Source: Sipunculus nudus
Lineage: Eukaryota > Annelida > Sipuncula > Golfingiida > Sipunculidae
Length of the DNA: 64,000 nt
Reading direction: 5' to 3'
Assembly: GCA_026874595.1 (NCBI GenBank)
Contig: CM049310.1
Coordinates: forward strand, 15,104,058-15,168,057
Positions 58,900-64,000 of this stretch are shown in pieces. Below the pieces are notes generated by a model that made no database searches, was not told the DNA's origin, and was given only the letters and a program-made list of their open reading frames with translations. The translations under genes and the position numbers were made by a program. Each line of letters opens with the position of its first letter. Position 1 is the stretch's first letter.

Positions 58900-60830
58900 C
58901 TGGTTTGGACCTCTCTTATAAATTCATATTTCAAATATAATGTGGAAATTCAATATCACAAAGGTATTTAATTTAAAGGGTCATAATCATGCAGGAGCTC
59001 AGCAATATTACTGATATTCCTATTCGTTCACAGTATCGATCAGTTCCGTTTTGCTATGTAGGTGTGTGACTCATTTTATTACGACAACTTGAGTATGAAC
59101 AAAAAACCCTGTAACAAAAAGTACAGAAACTTAATTAAACGTTCCTGTCGAATCAATATGACAAATCAAATCAAATACAATGTATTATTAGACACACTGA
59201 ACATATAATCAGATTTGTTTAACCTTAGTAATTAAAAATATTTGTGATTTCATTTTGACAAAACATAAAATATTGTCTGTATTCAGAAAACAGCATAATA
59301 AATTGAATGACAATCCCCTCGACTTCCGTACAATTACATGTAGCGTGTAAGTGATCTGTTTGGACCCTTTGAACATTAATGTCCGTTTAAAGTTTGGTAA
59401 TATTACATTAGTTAAAACCAATCTTTACAATAAATGTTGTCGTGACTATAATGAACACAAATAAAGATTACAAGAACAATGGTATCATTAAACACATCAT
59501 ATTCATCTAACACAAAACAACTCTCAGTAGGCCTACTATACTAACCACTTTCATGGGTTCTTCCCTGTGATAATAATCACAGAGGATAGCCGCTTGTTCC
59601 TATATGAACCTGGCTTAATTTACTGTTTCGGTGGTACCTGCAATGCCATAAAGCTGGACTATAACATAGGGCCGGGTGTTACCCTTAACTGGCCAGTACT
59701 TTCCCCAAGTTATATCCCTTACAGGACACCTAATTCACCAGAACGTTACGCCTTACACACAAGGACATACATATAGTACATGAACAAACAAAAACATTAA
59801 CCCTTCCTGACCTATAGGTCTATACCACGTGAATCCCTACAGTCATATTATAGTGATATATTAATACACCCTCTGCACGTTAGAGATAGATAAACTCTAA
59901 TGATTACAAACAGAAAAGTTATCACAAGACTAACAACATTATTCACAACCCTTATATCACCTGTATGGTAAATACAAGCATCACAATGCATCAATGCATT
60001 GAATATATAACCCGACGTGTCCTTTATACGTAATATTACTCATACAATATATCTCAATATCTTAACAGTACATTCCAATAAATCTACTTTATACCCACAC
60101 ATTAGCTTACATTTCTATGCGCCAGTTATCAGATACATGGAACTACATAATAAGGAAAAACTCGACTGTACTCACTCTAATCATATAGACATTTGTAACA
60201 ACTACTTACATAGTTTGCAGCTCACAAGTCTGTGTCGGTGCTCTCAATCGAAAGTATTAGTATTAGTTTGCTTGCTTGTTTGTCACTCTTCCTTCCTTCC
60301 GTTGACATGAATTTTAAGTATACTAAGTGAAGCGGCTTGAATGCCGAAGTGTGAAACTTGAATTCATTTATAACTTAGCTGTCGCGGAGCGACTGAAATT
60401 GACTAACTATTTGTAACTACTGAAACGGCGACACATTTATGAATTTAGCATCACTACAGCCTGAAGATTCGCGCATCGAGAGGGGTTGCATTCTCCTTAT
60501 ATATTCGGTAAAAGGAACCAATTAACGGAACAACCAATAGAAAACCGAATTTTTTGTGGAAGAAAGATACGTACCCCAAAAGTATCCCTGACTATATATG
60601 AATAAATTAATATTTAGCATCTCGGTCCAGGGTATTTCGACCTGTTGGTTCTCATGACCTTGCAACATCTGGAAGTGTAATTGTTTTGTCTGAACCATTT
60701 AAGATTATAGTGCAAGTGGACACTGGCCAACGACAAACTAATGAGCTTGATGGTCGACCACATGTTCCAGCAATAAAACTCTCATTTATTAGACGTGGTC
60801 AACACGTTGGATGTGACAAGCTGATCTTGG
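58900..60830. other. AT-rich stretch, no gene seen
   Basis: Open frames are short, without recognised domains or plausible splice partners. Confidence 0.5.
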
Positions 60831-60909
60831 CAAGGTCATGTGCAACATAATACCAGATGTCGTCTGGGTTTGTTTACAACAAGGACATGGGGAAAAAGAG
60901 CGACCTTGT

Positions 60910-60912
<3 letters not shown>

Positions 60913-60947
<35 letters not shown>
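60913..60947. repeat. TA microsatellite
   Basis: About 17 TA units. Confidence 0.95.
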
Positions 60948-60948
<1 letters not shown>

Positions 60949-61207
60949 CATTTTATATACTATATACATACTTTATACATTCTTCATCTGGTCGATCATA
61001 CGGCAATACCTGCAAGGCCCACATAAGAAACAAAAGCTTTATAAATAGTTCATAATATAGTTCAGGTTAGGATTGTATTAGCATTAATTGTGTTTCACCG
61101 ATACTACGCTAAACAGCAAGAAAAGCGTATCGCTAACCATATCGATGTTGCGTATCGATATATATCGATATATCGGTACATTGATACAGCGCTGATATAT
61201 ATATATA

Positions 61208-61450
61208 TACAGTGGAAACTGGTCTAACGGACACCTCACTTAGGCGGACAACTGGCTATAACGGACAGGATAGTTAAATCCCTTCAAAATTCCCTATATG
61301 TTATGTATAAGCGGAAGCTCTAAAAGGCGGACACCTCACTGCTGCGGACAACGGACAGCAGATTTCAACTCAAACCAACATTCTAAGAGTAAATGAACCT
61401 TACAAATACGGACACGATATACGTCCTCTCTGGCGGACACTGATTACTCG
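61208..61450 (+). mobile_element. pogo/Tigger-like element end
   Basis: After a TA repeat comes CAGTGGAAACTGGTCTAACG followed by GACACCTC, then spaced GCGGACAACTGG, AACGGACAGGAT, GGCGGACACCTCACT, GCGGACAACGGACAG and GGCGGACACTG words. CAGT..ACGGACA ends next to TA are typical of pogo/Tigger elements. The opposite end was not found. Confidence 0.55.
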
Positions 61451-61884
61451 CCCCGGGCAACATCAAAGGCCACCGGTACTGTTGTTGTTCCCGGGACTGG
61501 AACACAATGGATTATGCAATCCCGAGTTGTTACCTTAATGCGTGTACGTGCTCTTGTCATGGTGTGACGTGCTCATAAGATAAACACAGCAAGGTTGAAG
61601 CGGTAAACATCGTGTCACTTTATTTCACGAATGATCATTCACACGTTTCGAAGCTGCATATTATTCGCGCGACCGTGGGGTCATTAAATTGATTAAATGG
61701 CTGATGATTACCCATGCGTCCCTGATCTTATCACACAAATTTCTAACTGTAAACTTAGCCACTTTGTTGTAGCAGGCTGTTTGAAAATATAATTAGTTTT
61801 GCTCAATATACCTCAAACTGATCTGCTCGATCAGTGTCCAACACGTGCTCACTCCGTAGTCGTTTGTAGTGTCCCAGGTAGCAC

Positions 61885-62225
61885 AAAACATTTTAAAAAC
61901 ATTTTCAATATGTTGCATAAATGTTTCAACAGAACATCTTTTAATAATGTTTTAAAAACATTTTTTAAATGTTTTTACTAATAGCGCATAAATGTTACAA
62001 TAGAACATTTTTATCAAAACATTTTTAAAACATTTTTAAAACATCTTCAAAAACAGCGCTTAAATGTTATAACAAAACATTTTTTTGAAACATTTATTAA
62101 ACATTTTTTTTAACATTTTTCTCATAGAGCGCATAAATGAGTTCCCAAAACTTTTTTTTAAAAACATTTTAAAAACATTTTTAAAATGTTTTTTAAATGT
62201 TGATGAAAAATGTTTATTTGAAACA
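61885..62225. repeat. degenerate AAACATTTTT repeat region
   Basis: Variants of AACATTTTTAAAACATTTTT recur in both orientations, and GCGCATAAATGTT or close forms recur about every 60-75 bp (about 61915, 61985, 62055, 62130). AAAAACATTTTTAAAATGTT near 62170 can fold back. The Phe/Lys-rich frames across it are artefacts. Confidence 0.7.
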
Positions 62226-62472
62226 TTTATGAGACATATTAAAATTGTACAAGATGTGATATGAATCAAATAACCCAATCCCATTTCAGGGATTTTCGTG
62301 ACCATGTCATTTGTCAATGTCTTAGGTATACTAGTGAATGAAATAGTTAAAAATGTTAAAAAATATTTAAAAAATACAAAAACAAAAAAGTTAAAAATTT
62401 TTTTTTTTTTAAATTTGATAAAAAATGTTTACTTCAATTATTTATGAGACATATTTAGATTGTAAAAGATGT

Positions 62473-62473
62473 A

Positions 62474-62510
<37 letters not shown>

Positions 62511-62520
62511 TATATATGTG
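62473..62520. repeat. TA tract with CACACA centre
   Basis: TA run, then CACACA, then TA again, ending TGTGCGCATA. Confidence 0.9.
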
Positions 62521-62524
62521 CGCA

Positions 62525-63770
62525 TATTTATTAATTAAATATGTGTAATATTAATATATATTTAAATCTAAACATTTTTTATCTGTGTAAATATGTTGCA
62601 TACAAAGGAACTTTCTATATATAGTAAATATCACAGTAGTGTATATTATATTAATAAAATTGGCATATTCAGATCTGAAGTTTAAAATAGTGAAATAATC
62701 ATTTTATATTAAAACAAAATTCTGCTTCTCGTTTCATATTGAAACTGGAATCCAGGAGGCAGTTTGTTCAGATTAAATGATAACTTCAGAAATTAAGCTT
62801 TACCAAAAAAAAAAGAAAAGAATAAAACAGGGCAATAAGTGTCAAAAGGTACAGCAAAGGACCACAGTATCAGCACAATTTGGTCCTGTGCACTACAACT
62901 ATCAGTATGTAATATCATATAACCCTCCTGCGAACTCATGTGTTTTTTTACGGATTGCGGCTTAATTGGATCGACTAGAGTTACTGTGTCTGTAGAGACC
63001 ACATTTTGGCGGGAAATTCAGCATACCAGACTAAACAGTTGAAGCGGAGGGCCTGAGTGTTCAAGCTATTGTGAGTATATTTCATTACCTTTTTCCCTAA
63101 ATTTCATTTATATTCATAATTTATAATTTCCAAATAGCTAACAAGTAGCTGAACCATTGGTACATTTGTTTATTAAAACTTATTGTGCCATGATGCAAGC
63201 AGCTTAAAACAAGGTTTCAATTCAGCTGGAGAGGGGTGACAGCCATCCAATCTGTATTCAACAATATCATGACCACAACTGATTCTGCTGTACAAGACAT
63301 TTCAAACACACACACACATTTATTTATTAAGGGTAGAAAGTATAGAAGTAATAATGACAGAAAAGGCACATACTCATAGGAAGATGTTTCTTTTGCCTAT
63401 ATCAGTATGTATAATTGATCATTTATATAATTTATTATTTGTAATATAAACATCACCAGCATTTTCCAGGTCATTTTTATAATCAAGTTTACTAAATTTT
63501 CATTCAAATTGATTGTTTTATATACATCTTGTTATTGTGTGTGTGTGGTTATTCACCTGTTTTAAGTTAATAAAATTTGGGGTCAACATATTATCCATAG
63601 TTTAGGTGCGTCTGCACCAGTCCTGAGCTGTCATCCAGTAACATGCCAGCTCTCCAAGCATGCATTACAGAGGTGCATTAGGTGTAAAGGGCACCACTAT
63701 CAGGCCAAGCCTTATTTGTGACATTCCTGTACAATTAAATGACACACACAGACCACATGACACTGTCTGC
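62525..63770. other. AT-rich stretch, no gene seen
   Basis: Only short frames and short CA or GT runs (63307-63319, 63536-63547) are visible. Confidence 0.5.
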
Positions 63771-63771
63771 T

Positions 63772-63956
<185 letters not shown>

Positions 63957-64000
63957 ATACATAAGGCGAAAACTGGTTTCACTGGATATTTATTTCCTTA

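Noticed and set aside
58704-58903. ACTGG as the target duplication of the 58.7-kb element
   Set aside because: The two copies lie several bases off the inverted ends, so the match may be chance.
59567-59776. 69-codon plus frame as a small gene
   Set aside because: No domain, signal peptide, homologue I know, or splice partner supports it.
62060-62317. Lys/Phe-rich minus frame
   Set aside because: It is the translation of the AAACATTTTT repeat region.

Overview
The window is nuclear DNA from an animal. Its genes have spliced GT-AG exons and metazoan families, its tRNA-Leu is a nuclear type, and it is AT-rich and crowded with microsatellites, LINE relics, a Helitron and nested terminal-inverted-repeat elements. 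The sugar transporter and secreted S1 protease would suit a marine invertebrate, perhaps a lophotrochozoan. That placement is a weak inference.

Layout. Bases 1-17470 are one satellite array of about 545 copies of a 32-bp unit, arranged in long higher-order blocks (offsets 2779, 2141 and 3072 bp). Its left end lies outside the window, and its right edge decays over the last 300 bp. Bases 18.5-23.0 kb hold a decayed minus-strand LINE (ORF1 and endonuclease) whose ORF1 is split by a 2.85-kb Helitron at 19885-22735; the empty site can be read directly. Bases 23.3-25.7 kb look like a further TIR element, and 25.7-28.9 kb show no gene.

A six-exon S1 serine protease runs on the plus strand from 28965 to 38221. 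The deduced 321-aa product has a signal peptide, a complete His-Asp-Ser triad and a hydrophobic C-terminal tail. Its introns carry an exact 524-bp tandem duplication, a TA-flanked palindromic element with a hammerhead-ribozyme-like motif in each arm, a transposon fragment and long TA tracts. A single-exon MFS sugar transporter of Tret1/GLUT type lies at 41209-42592 (+), with two single-base frameshifts near its 3' end. Converging on it is a two-exon minus-strand gene (48995-44417) for a 273-aa type II membrane protein that I do not recognise. Its intron holds a LINE reverse-transcriptase relic next to a 90-bp inverted repeat.

From 49 to 64 kb I find one functional-looking gene, a tRNA-Leu(AAG) at 58317-58398. 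The rest is transposon debris: a nest of three TIR elements (52.9-54.6 kb), another LINE RT relic, a 2.4-kb TIR element with a clear 5-bp target duplication (55480-57903), a MITE family with copies at 44.0 and 56.9 kb, a pogo-like end, and simple repeats. The genes do not form an evident pathway. The main interest lies in the satellite architecture, the ribozyme-bearing inverted repeat, the datable insertions and the unrecognised membrane protein.
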